The notes: generated by a model not told the origin, from the sequence alone. Shown: positions 49,716 to 61,597, numbered from the stretch's first letter. The stretch: DNA of 64,000 bases from Antilocapra americana (GCA_007570785.1 ML660774.1:14701949-14765948); one strand, 5' to 3'. Numbers and translations: made by a program.

Positions 49716-50429
49716 AGTTACAGTCAAATAATAGGCTTTCTCATTTTAGGATTCACACAGTTTGAAGAAAGAAACTTTCCAAATGGGATAGTTGATAATT
49801 GTTGGTCTCTTACCCAACACCTTCTCAATCCTAAGATTTTTGTTGGGAAATAACCTCCAACCCATACTGAACCATATGGACAAACTGAGTTCTTGGATCC
49901 ACTGGTGGACATTTATTGGTCTAAACTGATCAACATTATCTGATCCACTTAAATCATAGTGATGTGAATCAAAATTTTAAGCATATGACATAAATCACCT
50001 AGTCAACATTGAATCCAGAATTTTAATTTTAAAGTTGAGAGAAACAATACTTTGAGTATAGCCAATAAAGATGTAATATTGGCAAATGTTAGCACACACC
50101 ATTTTGAGAGGCGCCACCCACACATGAAAATTATCATTTTTGACTTTGTTCAACTGCTAGGTTAAATCAACCTTGGAATTTTATCATTTAATATAGTTTA
50201 TGCTGGATATTATGTCACTGACAAAATAAAACCTAAAATGAATAATCTGACTTATAAGGCTTCAGACACTTGCTTTAGTATGATCATAAGAAAATAAGGG
50301 TTTATAAATCAAAATAGAGGAATATTACTTACAAAGTGGTACCAGAATTTCTTTTAGTCATTGCATTAAAAAATAACTTGATAAAATTAACTAATCCCCA
50401 TATTTTTTGTTGTATTTGCATGAGACTTT
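49713..50429. other. Unassigned, no gene seen
   Basis: AT-rich; nothing recognised. Confidence 0.45.
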
Positions 50430-50645
50430 ATTTCACATTTTTACTCATTGAAATATAGCTTACGTACAATAGTATGTATATTAGTTTCAGGTATAAAACA
50501 TAGCATCTTGATATTTTTATACATTACACAAAGTACAAAATTATTATAAAATATTGTGTATATTCCCTGTGCTGCATATTACATCCCCATGACTTGTTTA
50601 TTTATAGACTGGTAGTTCATACCTCTCAGCCCCCTACTCTTAACC
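50430..50645 (-). mobile_element. Old L1M 3' UTR piece (antisense)
   Basis: Contains 'attagtttcaggtataaaac' and 'attacatccccatgacttgt' in the order of an antisense L1M 3' UTR. Confidence 0.62.
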
Positions 50646-50738
50646 TGGGTCTTTGTGTTGGCTCTTGCAAAGTTTTCTTACAGGAGAACTAAAAGACTTT
50701 GTCAACTACAAAAGAAAGCATTTAGAATTCTTAAGATA

Positions 50739-51297
50739 TGGCTGACTTTACTTTTTGGAGTTCCAAAATCACTGCAGATGGTGATTGCAGCCATGAAATT
50801 AAAAGATGCTTACTCCTTGGAAGGAAAGTTATGACCAACCTAGACAGCATAGTAAAAAGCAGAAACATTACTTTGTCAGCAAAGGTCCACCTAGTCAAGA
50901 CTATGGTTTTTCCAGTGGTCATGTATGGATGTGAGAGTTGGACAGTGAATAAAGCTGAGCACCGAAGAATTGATGCTTTTGAACTGTGGTGTTGGAGAAG
51001 ACTCTTGAGAGTCCCTTGGACTTCAAGGAGAGCCAACCATTCCATCCTAAAGGAGATCAGTCCTGGGTGTTCATTGGAAGGACTGATGTTGAAGCTGAAA
51101 CTCCAATACTTCGGCCACCTCATGCAAAGAGCCGATTCATGTGAAAAGACTCTGATGCTGGGAAAGTTTGAAGGCAGGAGGAGAAGGGGACGACAGAGGA
51201 CGAGATGGTTGGATGGCATCACCAACTCAATGGACATGGGTTTGGGTGGACTCTAGGAGTTGGTGATGGACAGGGAGGCCAGGCGTGCTGCAGTCCA
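50739..51297 (+). pseudogene. BovB C-terminal reading frame inside the mosaic
   Basis: The C-terminal part of the BovB polyprotein is open for 172 codons (50738-51256), ending in TAG. It retains the GCESW segment (about 50927-50941), the basic 'GRRRRGRQR' block and the 'RWLDGIT' motif. It has no RT core, so it cannot act alone. The opposite strand is also open across much of the same interval, which is a property of this part of BovB. Confidence 0.85.
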
Positions 51298-51359
51298 GTT
51301 TAGTGCAATTCAGTCGCTCAGTCGTGTCCAACTCTTTGTGACCCCGTGAACCACAGCAC
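51298..51359 (-). repeat. Inverted BovB 3' terminus
   Basis: The last 62 bases of BovB appear here as reverse complement, directly joined to the plus-strand copy that stops just before them. The junction flanks GTGCTGCAGTCCA (51285-51297) and, in complement, 51347-51359 are partly complementary (10 of 13). Confidence 0.82.
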
Positions 51360-51361
51360 CA

Positions 51362-51490
51362 CAATGGAAAAGAATATTAAAAAGAATGTATTTGTATGTA
51401 TAAATGGATCACTTAACGGCACAGCAGAAATGAACATCATGTTGTAAATCAACTATTTTTCAATAAAATAAATTTTAAAGAAATAAATGA
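51362..51490 (+). mobile_element. Artiodactyl L1 3' end within the mosaic
   Basis: Carries 'aatgtatttgtatgtataaa', 'atcatgttgtaaatcaac' and 'caataaaataaatttt', the terminal part of an older artiodactyl L1. It has no A tail of its own before the following sequence. Confidence 0.75.
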
Positions 51491-51494
51491 TAGT

Positions 51495-51608
51495 CCACAC
51501 CTCATAAACTTGCTATGGGATGTAAATGATGTAATGTATGCACAGCTTTTAGGTGAGTATCTGCTATGTATAATCGTAAGTGCTTAATAAATTTTTGTAA
51601 GTTAAAGC
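51495..51608 (+). repeat. MIR/L2-like 3' stretch supplying the poly(A) signal
   Basis: 'gtaagtgcttaataaat' resembles the 3' end of MIR3/L2-type repeats and contains AATAAA (51586-51591). It appears to be the 3' end of the retroposed RNA. Confidence 0.5.
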
Positions 51609-51634
51609 AAAAAAAAAATAGAATTCTTAAGATA

Positions 51635-52001
51635 ATCTGAGATAGAGATAACAAAAACAAATAGAACTTTAAAAAAAAACACAGATGCAAAGCTATGAGC
51701 TATGCAATTGACCCCTTACTATAAACAGTCTCCTCCAAAATGTACGCAGTCAAGTCACCTAACTGGACGAATACCTGGTGTCAGAGGTGTAGTTTTATAA
51801 ATGAGTTCTACTCCAAGGCTGAGATGGCACAGAAACGAAGCTCTGCATGGAGAAGCCAAAGCACAGGAGACAGAAAGGCCAGAACAAAATCACATCTCAA
51901 CCCAAAGAAGCAGTAAGCAATTGGGTGAGAGCTTTGGACTGAAGAAGGTATAGTGAAATCTAGAAGGAGAGATGATTAAAACTAAATTAAAACTACACTT
52001 C
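51635..52001. other. Unassigned, no gene seen
   Basis: Follows the mosaic's right duplication; nothing recognised. Confidence 0.45.
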
Positions 52002-52013
52002 AAGAAAAGCTCC

Positions 52014-52171
52014 CCAGAGAGATGGAATCAGGGGGAGGGGAGTGGGAAGGGGGTTCTGAAGGGGAACACATGTATACCCATGGCAGACTCATGTCAATGT
52101 ATGGCAAAACCAACATGATAATATAAAAAAAAAAAAAAGGGGAAAAAACCAAAAAAAAAAAAAAAAAAGAA
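52014..52171 (+). mobile_element. Short L1 3' end with interrupted A tail
   Basis: The last 120 bases of the ruminant L1 3' UTR, then an A run, a short 'ggggaaaaaacc' interruption and a second A run to about 52168. Flanks AAGAAAAGCTCC (52002-52013) and AAGAAAACTTCC (52172-52183) may be a diverged target-site duplication. Confidence 0.83.
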
Positions 52172-52183
52172 AAGAAAACTTCC

Positions 52184-52990
52184 AGATTACTTTGAAAGGT
52201 ACATGAGTAGAATAATTTTACTTTCTCCACATTTTTCATTCCCCAAATCAACACACAGGGGCAAAAACATTTCTCCTCTCCCACTGAAGGGTATTCAAAC
52301 TGGCAGCAATGGTTTATAAAGTCACTCCAATAAGAAGTAGTGGTCCAAAACAGTGCTATTTATGAGCCAGGACAGAAGTCAGGATTTTTAAATCCTACAG
52401 CAGATTTGCCATTAATAAGCAAAGGGACACTTGCTAGGCCTTACATGTAAGAGGACAGTATAAGATTGTCTTTGATTCTATGAATCTATGAAGACTTCTT
52501 TAATATTTATCTCAAGCCTATACTCTGTGCCAGTTACTCTGCTAACCTATGACACTGCACTATATACCTATTTTTTTTTACCCTATAGAGAAAGTGTTTT
52601 TATTTCCTTTCACAATAGAATTTAAAGTTTTTTACATAATATGTTAGAAATACAGAAATTTGCTTCATAAAAGCTCTGGACAGTAGTAATACACATGATT
52701 AATAATGCTAATATTTTGGCTAAATACATTCAACCTTTACTTTTCCCCATAAGAATAGTGTCCTATTCCACACTATAAACCTATTTATATATGGTATTCT
52801 AATTTTAAAATTTCTTTTCCTGTTTACCTGGTATTTTTCCTTTATAAAGACTGTGCAGGGGGATGACCAATTAAAAGCATTCCCATTTCCCTGAAGGAAA
52901 AAAAAATGAGCTAGATAAGAGCTCCAATGATGGATAACCTATGGCAGAACTACAACTAGAATTCAAGACATTTTATTCCAATTTAGAATA
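52184..52990. other. Unassigned; weak MIR at about 52370-52460
   Basis: 'tttgccattaataagcaaag' followed by 'ggacacttgctaggccttac' loosely fits a plus-strand MIR. No gene recognised. Confidence 0.38.
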
Positions 52991-54335
52991 ATGATGCAAA
53001 GTTCTGCTCAAAATCCTTCAATCTAGGCTTCACTAGAACGTGAACTGAGAAGTTCCAGACGTAAAGCTAACTGATGCAAGGTTATGCTCAAAATCCTTCA
53101 ATCTAGGCTTCAGCAGAATGTGAGCTGAGAATTTCTGGATGTACAAGCTAGGTTTAGAAAAGGCAGGGGAACCAGAGGTCAAATTGCCAACATTCTTTGG
53201 ATCATAGAGAAAGCAAGGGAATTTCAGAAAAAAAAAAATCTGCTTCACTGACTACGCTAAAGCCCTTGGCTGTGTGGATCACAATAACTGTTGGGAAATT
53301 CTCAAAGAGATGGGAATACCGGACCACCTTACTTGTCTCCCGAGAAACCTGTATGCCGGTCAAGAAGCAACAATTAGTACCAGACATGGAACAACAGACT
53401 GGTTCAAAGTTGGTAAGGGAGTACGACAAGGCTGTATGTTGTCACTCTGCTTATTTAACTTATATTCAGAGTACATCATGCAAAATGACAGGCTGGATAA
53501 ATCACAAGCTGGAATCAAGACTACCAGGAGAAATATCAACCTCAGATATGCAGATGATACCACTTTAATGCCAGAAAGTGAAGAACTGAAGAGCCTCTTG
53601 ATGATGGTGAAAGAGGAGAGTGAAAAGAATGGCTTGAAACCCAACATTCAAAAAACTAAGATCATGACATCCAATCCCATCATTTCATGGCAAATAAAAG
53701 GGGAAAAAGTGAAAGCACTGACAAGACATTTTCTTGGTTCCCAGACTTCATTTTCTTTCACTGTGGAAAGTGACTGCAGCCATGAAATTAAAAGATGTGT
53801 GCTCCTTGGAAGGAAAGCTATGACAAACCTAGACAGCGTATTAAAAAGCAGAGATATCACTTTGCCAACAAAGGTTCATATAGTCAACACTATGGTTTTT
53901 CCAGTAGTCATGTACCAACGTGAAGCTGGACCATAAGGACGGCTGAGCGTGAAAGAATTTATGCTTTCAAATTGTGATGCTGGATGAGACTTTTGAGAGT
54001 CCCTTAATTTTTAGGAGATCAAACCAGTCAATCCTCAAGGAAATCAACCCTGATTACTCACTGAAAGGATTGATGCTGAAGCTAAAGCTCCAATACTTCT
54101 GGCCAACTGAACTGAAGAACCGACTCACTGGAAAAGACCCCAATGCTGGGAGAGAAAAGAAGGGGAAAGGGGCGGCAGAGGATGAGATGGTTACATAGCA
54201 TCACTGACTCAATGGACGTGAACTTGAGATATTAATTTGAGCCAACCCTGGGAAAGAGGGGTAACGAGAGGAGCCTGGTGTGCTGCAGTCCACGGGTCAC
54301 AAAGAGTCAGACACAACTTAGCAACTGAACAACAA
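52991..54335 (+). mobile_element. BovB LINE, 5'-truncated, with internal 80-bp tandem duplication
   Basis: Runs from just upstream of the RT core to the 'aacttagcaactgaacaac' tail. At the start, the segment beginning 'gatgcaa' at 52993 is repeated at 53073 (period 80 bases), both copies matching one BovB region. It is more diverged than the copy at 16290. Confidence 0.92.
53274..53936 (+). pseudogene. BovB reverse-transcriptase fragment
   Basis: A 221-codon open stretch covering the RT core. It includes the 'GVRQGCMLS' block (about 53418-53444) and the catalytic Tyr-Ala-Asp-Asp at 53547-53558, and ends at TAA 53934-53936 before the C-terminal domain. The fingers region upstream lies in another frame (53197-53568 overlaps), indicating a frameshift near 53240, at an A-rich run. 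Not functional without the rest of the protein. Confidence 0.87.
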
Positions 54336-56117
54336 GGATGTTGGGACCAAAAAAAAAAAAGTATAGCAAAGTGCTTTTTACTGCCCCAGAAATAATAATG
54401 AGTGATGGAGCAGCAGAGAAAGCCCTTGATGCTGTGAACCAAATGAAGTTATCCTAGAGAAGCAAAAGATGCTTAAGAGGAAAATAATTTTGTTTAAACA
54501 GACAAGTTTGCAACACATAAATGCCAGCATTTTTATAAAGGAATAATATCTCAGATCTGAGATAAACCACAGCCATAAATTACAGTACCTGAATTTCAGT
54601 GAGGTTTTAAAAATACATCACCAACCAAACATTAATCCCCAAGGTTAACAAGCACTGTCTGCAACACAGAATAGCTAGTTCAGAGACAACTGACTCAGAG
54701 AAAGGAAGGGTTTCAACCCTGAGCGCAGTGACAAGCGAGGTACCATGAGAATCAATATGGAAACCACAGTGGCTCATTTTTTACTTCTAAGGCTGGAGAG
54801 AAAGCAAGGAGTAAGAGTGCTGAAGCTTGCAAATGCTGGGAAAGAAAATCCTGAAGACAGGATACGTTAGGAGAATATGACTGAATTCATAAAACTTTGA
54901 CAGAATCAGAGTCCAGGGAAATAATTTACTGACTAACGTAACTCAGCATGAGTAAATAAATATGAAATAATAAGTGACAAATATAGCAAAATGAGCAAAA
55001 CACAGCAATAGTGAACAGAGTCTGTATCCTCCTGAGGTTTCTGACTACCCAAAAACAGAGCATTATACTAAATAATTCGGGCATGGGATCACTGCCCAAG
55101 AGGGGCAGCTCTGATGCACTGACCTTGAATCTTTGGGATGCAGCATAAATAAGGTCACGGTTCTGTAACTCTGTGGCATATTCCACAAGTGCCTTATTGT
55201 ATTTTTGCCAGATATTACTTTTTACCTACTCTCACCTTTCACATGTAAATTATTTTTTATTTTATAAAAAACCACAGGCATTTACAACCTAAGGCAACTA
55301 GAAATTATGAAGTCCATTAGCTTTGTTTTATAAGTGGAACAGACTGAGAGTCTATATCAATTTTCTGTAAATTTAGAATATGGCTTGTATAGTCACTTTC
55401 ATCCTATCAGCCTCTGAAACTTTCAAGAGTACCTGAATCTCACTTACGTGTCTGTAAAGGACAGTAACTCGTCCTGTAAAGCAGTAACAAGGGGTATCTT
55501 CTACAATACGGATGTCTTATCCCTGTAAGTGCCCGGATACTTAACTTCATCCCAAATTCTATAATAGAAATGCTATGTCCACACTCTTAACTACAACAAA
55601 TGTTATTTTTGCACTTGCATTTGGTGACTGAAATGAACATTTCAACAGGATTAGAAATGACAGATTTAATGGCTTCCCCCAAGATTTCACTAGTTGCTGT
55701 AATTCCAAAATTGCTTACAATTTATTATGGCATTCTACAGCTATGGAAGAAGAAATCCTGTCCTGGTCCCAAAGCTGATACTGCTAAATAAAAAGAAAAT
55801 CTCATTTTCTGCCTGTTATTAAGGAAGAAGACAGAAATCCTTGGAAGTGATTCGAGGAGAAGACCCCAAAGGCACCGAGAGAACAGATGCTGTACTGTAG
55901 CCCCTGTGGCAGCAGCACCTCCTAAGAGACACTGGGTGAAAGGGTGATGGGAAGTGCAAGCTCCCGGAAGAGCTTCAGAGAAGACTCAGCTGGAAGACAA
56001 GATGGGGCATTTCTGAAAACATAGTAAAAAGGAATCTTAGCTGTTAATGAAGCCTTTCCTCCACTTACACTTTCCTTCCAATTCTACTGAAATTCCATCA
56101 AATGGTCTTACATCTAA
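54336..56117. other. Unassigned, no gene seen
   Basis: 1.8 kb without recognised repeats; a short A run at 54349-54360 follows the BovB. Open frames are short (54926-55186 minus, 55600-55791 plus) and unrecognised. Confidence 0.45.
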
Positions 56118-57246
56118 CCAGAAATTAAACAAATGGGACCTAAGTAAAATTAAAAGCTTTTGCACAGCAAAGGAAATGATAAACAACAAAAAGGCAACTC
56201 ACAGAATGGGAGAAATAGCTGAAAATGATGCACTGACAAGGGAAAAACTGCCAAAATTTACAAACGGTTCATGCAGCTCAATATGAAAAAATCAAAACAT
56301 GATCAAAAAATGGACAGAATCTCCAAGCAGACATTTCTCTGAAGAGGACATACAGATGGCCAAGAGGTATGTGAAAAGATGCTCAACATTGCTAATTACT
56401 AGAGAAATGCAGATCAAAACTAAAACGAGATACTACCACACAAGTCAGAATGGTCATCATCTAGAAGTCTACAAACAATAAATATGCTGAGAGGGTGCAG
56501 AGAAAAGGGAATCCTTCTACGCTGTTTGTGGGAATGTAAACTAATACAGCCACTATGAAGAACACTATGGAGGTTCCTCAAAAAAAAAACTAAAAACAGA
56601 GCCACCTTATGATCCAACAATCCCACTCTTGGGCATATATCTGGCAAAGACTGGAAAGGATTCAGAAAGCCTAAAATTCATTGCAGCACTGTTTGCAATA
56701 GCCAATTCATAGAAGAAACATAAATATCCATCAACAGAAGAATGAATAAAGGAGATGTGGTACATATCTATACAATGGAATATTACCCAACTGTTAAAAA
56801 GAATGAAATAATGCCATTTGCAGCAACTAGATAGACCTGGAGATTATCACACTGAGAAATTCAGAGAAAGACAAATATCATATGATATCACTTATATGTG
56901 GAATCTAAGAAAATAATACAAATGATCTTATTTACAAAACAGACTCACAGATTTAGAAAACAATTTATGGTTACCAAATGGGAAAGGTAGGGGGAAGGGA
57001 TAGACTGAAGTTTGGGACAGACCTATACTCACTACTGAATCTAAGACAGATAACCAACAAGGACTTACTACATAGCACAGGGAATTCTGCTCAGTATTCT
57101 GTAGTAACCAAAATGGGGAAAGAATTTGAAAAGGAACAGATACATATATATGTATAACTAAACCATTTTGCTGTACACTTTATACAGTAATACAGAATTG
57201 TTAATCTTCAATATAAAATAAAAATTAAATTAAAACAAAATAAATA
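56118..57246 (+). mobile_element. Artiodactyl L1, last part of ORF2 and 3' UTR
   Basis: Begins in ORF2 ('aattaaacaaatgggacc'), continues through the knuckle region (about 56485-56540) to the 'ggaatattacccaactgtt' end of ORF2. The 3' UTR has 'cttactacatagcacaggg' and 'tgtataactaaaccatttt', and an A-rich tail ends near 57246. Open pieces at 56047-56286 and 56299-56481 are in different frames, so ORF2 is broken. Confidence 0.88.
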
Positions 57247-58398
57247 AAGGACTATTTGTGAACTGAACTGGACAGAGCTCATGCCCACTGAGAGGTCAGC
57301 CACTGCTTAGCTCATATGGCAACAGGGACTCTTCATGGCCAAAGTTAAGCATTTTTAAAAAGAAAAGCTGCAAATAACAATTTTTATGTAAAAAATTAAT
57401 TTTAAAGATGCAAAAATCAGTTCAATTTTTAAAATATTATCTTGACCAAACAAAATATATCTATAAGCCAATTGTTGCAAACAGACTAGGAATAGGGAAG
57501 TTGTATCTTGGTACACATTCTAGCTTCTAATATAAAAATACATTGATTCCAGGCCAGAATAAGTTAAGAAAATCTGTTTCCTTTTTTAATGAGCAGCCTT
57601 ATACCCTGTAGGGTTTTGTAGGATACACAGTTTCCCAGGACTATTATAAAATGAAACCAAGATGAATTTTCGTGTGATTCATCACTGGAATTTGTTCAAA
57701 GAGTGGCATGACATCTATAATCATCCCATCACCTGATACCTAATTTGAATTATTTCCACAAAAAATTTTGGAAAATCAAGTTTAGATTTTTAAGTAAAGT
57801 TAGCAGTTTACTAAAAACAACCATAAAATATCTTACGGACATCCAATCTCGAGACAAAATATTGGCCATTATAAACTGCCAAATAGAATGATGAAATCAT
57901 AATGTGAGAAACCTATGGTACAGTTATTCTATTTTTGATATTAGATCTCATAAGCTAATGGGCAAGGAGAGGAAAAGGATTTAAGTTAATGATATTACCA
58001 GTCAAAAGTCATGAACCTTGAGTGAAAAAAATTATAAAGCACATATAGATTAGACTTTTAGATTTTAGATGGATGACACTTCTGGATCCGAAACTTGTTT
58101 TATTAATGAATGAATGAGAATCAACTCTGGGAGAACCAGAGTTTTAGTTTGTTTGTTTAAAAAAAAAAATTAAAAACAAACAGGGACTGAGTTGTTTTTA
58201 CCCTTTTTATCTGCTTCTTACATGTCCAGTAAGTCAAAGAGAAGTATGTAGGTATAGAATTGCTATTCTTTTTTGTTCTTGGAACTCTTCTCTAAAAAGA
58301 ACATACAAGTCAAGTTTAAAGAGTGAGAGAAATAAAGAATGACAATAAGTTGTTGTATCTATTACACCTGAAATTAGTATCATTATATTACGTATTGA
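57247..58398. other. Unassigned, no gene seen
   Basis: AT-rich; an A run at 58160-58170. Nothing recognised. Confidence 0.45.
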
Positions 58399-58592
58399 GC
58401 TTCCCTGGGGGCTCAGTGGTAAAGAATCTGCCTTCAATGCAGGAGACCGGGTTCGGTCCCTGAGTCAGGAAGATCCCTGGAGAAGGAAATGGCAACCCAC
58501 TCCAGTCATCTTTCCTGGGAAATCACAAAGACAGAGGACTCTGGTGGGCTGAAGTCCATGAGATTGCAGAGTCAGAGGAGACTGAGTGACTT
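58399..58592 (+). mobile_element. Bov-tA SINE
   Basis: Head 'gcttccctgggggctcagtgg', with an A box in 'ggctcagtgg' and a B box in 'gggttcggtccct', followed by the BovA body to about 58592. No clear target-site duplication. Confidence 0.92.
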
Positions 58593-58744
58593 GATACTAT
58601 AGGCTTAGGGACCAAATAAAGTTAATTTGGAAAAAGAAAAATAAGTTTTAGAGATAAATAGTACAATGAAAATATATAATTTTATTTGTAATATAACCAA
58701 TTTTAAGTTACTGATAATTCTTACTATATTTCCTCATACTAACA

Positions 58745-59225
58745 GGTAGGAAATAAGGAAGAGACTGCTAGATTGCCTCCAATATTTATTTTCTCCTTTT
58801 CATAAAAAATAAAAATAAAAAGTCCTACTTTAATCTGAGTGTATCATTGCTTAGAATAAAGGTTTATTTTCCCAAACTAATCTTGCATCCAGGTGTGGCC
58901 ATATGGCAAATTTCTAGTCAATGGAATGTGAGCTTAAGTGATTTGTGCAACTTTGGAGCCTCAACATTGAAATTAAGTGCACTCTCCTCTTTAGCTTTTC
59001 ACCATCTCACTAGCTAGAGTGCAGACAAGGTGATGGGCCACGCTGGACTGTGTAATAAAAGGAAATTCCCTAGCGATGATATAGAATGACCTGGGTCCCT
59101 GGCACAATGCCCTCCCCATATCACCCACCCCAGCCTAGTTATGGCCAGGCCACATATGAAAGTAGTCAGAGTAAATTTAGGTCTGCGTTACAGTACTTGA
59201 ATACCGTAACAAATATAGCATCTGT
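58745..59225 (+). repeat. Old LTR-like mammalian repeat
   Basis: Contains 'ggtgtggccatatggcaaat', 'tctagtcaatggaatgtgag' and 'gatttgtgcaactttgga', then 'gacctgggtccctgg', the order of a common mammalian LTR-type repeat. Diverged; family not named. Confidence 0.5.
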
Positions 59226-59242
59226 TATAAGAAGATTCAGAA

Positions 59243-59435
59243 AGTGAAAGTCGCTCAGCCGTGTTCAACTTTGTACAACTCCATGGACTAAACAGTCTAT
59301 GAAGTTCTGCAGGCCATTATACTGGAGTGGGTAACCTTTCCCTTCTCCAGGGGACCTTCCCAACCCAGGGATTGAACCCAGGTCTCCTGCATTGCAGGCA
59401 GATTCTTTGCCGACTGAGCTACCAGGGAAGCCCTG
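59243..59435 (-). mobile_element. Bov-tA SINE (antisense) with perfect 13-bp TSD
   Basis: Reverse complement of Bov-tA, from 'agtgaaagtcgctcagccg' to 'gctaccagggaagccc'. AGAAGATTCAGAA is found at 59230-59242 and 59436-59448. It is well preserved and so comparatively recent. Confidence 0.95.
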
Positions 59436-59448
59436 AGAAGATTCAGAA

Positions 59449-60634
59449 TTATGAGCAATCAAATCATGTAGAAGACAGTTGCACCAACAGAGAAACAGCA
59501 AATAAGAAAACTAGTGTCCTTACTATGTCTGAGGAAATTATCTGTATCCTTGGAAGGCAGGCCACGTGACCCTGAGTTTGTAGAAACTATGGGAAGAAAG
59601 CCACAAAACTGGTATGTGTTGGTTGTTTCTTGTCACTTTCAGCAAAGTTGAATACAAGCTACTAAAGGCAATGCTAGCAAGTTTCTGTGCTGAAAGTGAA
59701 AGGAATCTGGCTCCTTTTTGGGGTAGATTTTCATTGCCCAATGTCTGAAATTTAAGGCTTTGTGGAATTGATCAAACCAATTGAAATAATTTTAAGATGT
59801 GAATCTCAAAAGGTAATTTTAGTGAGAGAGAACTTTATGCTCCAAAAGCTTTCTCCCTAAAGACCAGACAATATGAGCCACTTGAGCAGCTAAAAAGCAG
59901 ATTAAAATTATAGCCTTATCCCCTCGGCTTATTTTCAAGTGACAGATTCTCTCCAAGGATACACTGTTAAACTCACTATAGATGTGACTTGTGCAGAATA
60001 ATGGACAATGAGGAACCCTCCAGATGGCAAAATCTGGGATCACAGAGAACAAAGGACAAAAAAAGTCTTCCAGAGAGCAAACCAGGAGATGCTCTAATTA
60101 AGGAATTTACTCGTCTACCAGTCTATAACTCTTTTCTCTTCCTGTCCAGTAAGTTGCACATGATATTTTATACTGACCACTGACTTCTGATAATTCCCAT
60201 TATTATTCAAACAGTAGTTTGTAATACGGCCATTCCATCATTATTGTCCACCACCTGTGTTGGGAGACAGGTAACTTATTTAAATCACAGGTGATACACA
60301 TGGAGGAGGATACCTCAAATACCTAAGACTCTGAGTTGAAGATAGTCCTGGTACATAAATTTAGACTGTCTTTCTTGGGAAGGAGTGCCTGTATTCTATA
60401 CAGGGCAAGGAGAGAATGTGTTGGTATTTGTGTGGCCAGAACGATGCACATGGTAAAGACTATTTGTTTCCTAGTACCCATTCTTCCCTTATATAAGAGT
60501 AAACAGATATTGAGATTAATAGATTTTTAGCTGGACTGGAGTTGCCAGAATATTGACTATATTCTTCAAATTTCTCAATATTCCCACAATCCATATAACA
60601 TAACGCCTTGGCCAATGATGTATGAGAAAAAAGT
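59449..60634. other. Unassigned, no gene seen
   Basis: No recognised repeat or gene; short frames on both strands. Confidence 0.45.
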
Positions 60635-61080
60635 AATATGAACTCCTCAAAAAGTCAAACATTAAATTACCAAATGGCCCAGCAATTCCACTCCAATGTA
60701 TGTATCTGAGAGAACTGAAAACATGTCAAAGACTTGTATATGTTTGCTCATAACAACATTATTTGTAACAGCCAAAAGTTGAAATCAATCCAAATGTCCA
60801 TCAACTCTTCAATGGATAAATGAAGACATCCAAATGATGGAATATCATTCTGCAATTTACAAGTATACGATACATACATATGATACAACATAGATTCACA
60901 TTAAAAACATTCCTCTGAGAAGGAAATTATAAGAGGCCACACATTGTGTGACTCCATTTATAGAAAATGTCCAGAATAGACAAATCCATAGAAAAGAAAG
61001 TTAAGTAGATGGTTGCCAGAAAATGGAGAAGTGGGAATTGGGAGGTAGGGGTTTCTTTCTGGAGTAACAGAAAATTTTTA
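60635..61080 (+). mobile_element. Old L1M fragment (end of ORF2 and 3' UTR)
   Basis: Carries 'aaattaccaaatggcccagc', 'aatgtccatcaactcttcaa' and 'gatggttgccagaaaatgg' in L1 order. Highly diverged and partly deleted. Confidence 0.72.
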
Positions 61081-61597
61081 GAATTTCTGTTTTGACATTT
61101 CCTCTCCCTATGGTCAGGTTGGATTTAAAGTCCACCATAATGGACTCGTTTCAAACCGATCACCTCCTTAAAGTCCCTATTTCTAAGTAGAGATCTATTT
61201 TAAAGTGCTAAGGGTTCAGACTGCAACATATGTTTTTTTAGGGAATACAGCTCAGCCCATAATAAACAGCAAAACAGCAGTCTAGTGAGATTTATTAGAC
61301 TCTTGAGATCATAACTTTTTAAACTTATCACCAGTAATAATCTTGAACCAAAAAAATACTCTGTATTTTTCCCCTTTGCATAAACTGTTGTATTATGTCC
61401 TTTGTTTTCTTTACAAACTAAAGAGCTCACTTTTCTAAGATTTACTTTCTGTACCAACTCAGGATCAGCCATCTCGATTTTCTCATAATCTTATTAATTT
61501 ATTAAGCATACAGTTTCTAAGCATATAAGCCTATCTCCCACCTCCTCCTCCTCAAAAAAAAAAGAGCTAGAGAAAATGTTAACATGTTGGCCTACGC
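61081..61597. other. Unassigned, no gene seen
   Basis: Nothing recognised; an A run at 61554-61562. Confidence 0.42.

Larger units (their letters stand above)
50739..51618 (+). mobile_element. Mosaic retrocopy: BovB tail + inverted BovB end + L1 3' end + other 3' sequence, with poly(A) and 16-bp TSD
   Basis: The 16-base sequence TAGAATTCTTAAGATA occurs perfectly at 50723-50738 and 51619-51634. Between the copies lie: BovB 3' part (50739-51297), an inverted BovB end (51298-51359), an artiodactyl L1 3' end (about 51362-51490), about 115 bases of other sequence with AATAAA at 51586-51591, and an A run at 51609-51618. The signal-to-tail distance is 17 bases, as in a processed RNA. The left junction reads TT/TAGAA or TTT/AGAA, close to the L1 endonuclease preference. 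The simplest reading is that one polyadenylated RNA containing all these parts was retroposed here. The source locus is unknown. Confidence 0.78.

Noticed and set aside
49494..49727. Open frame with a Cys-Val run
   Set aside because: The run is the translation of the CA/TG microsatellite.
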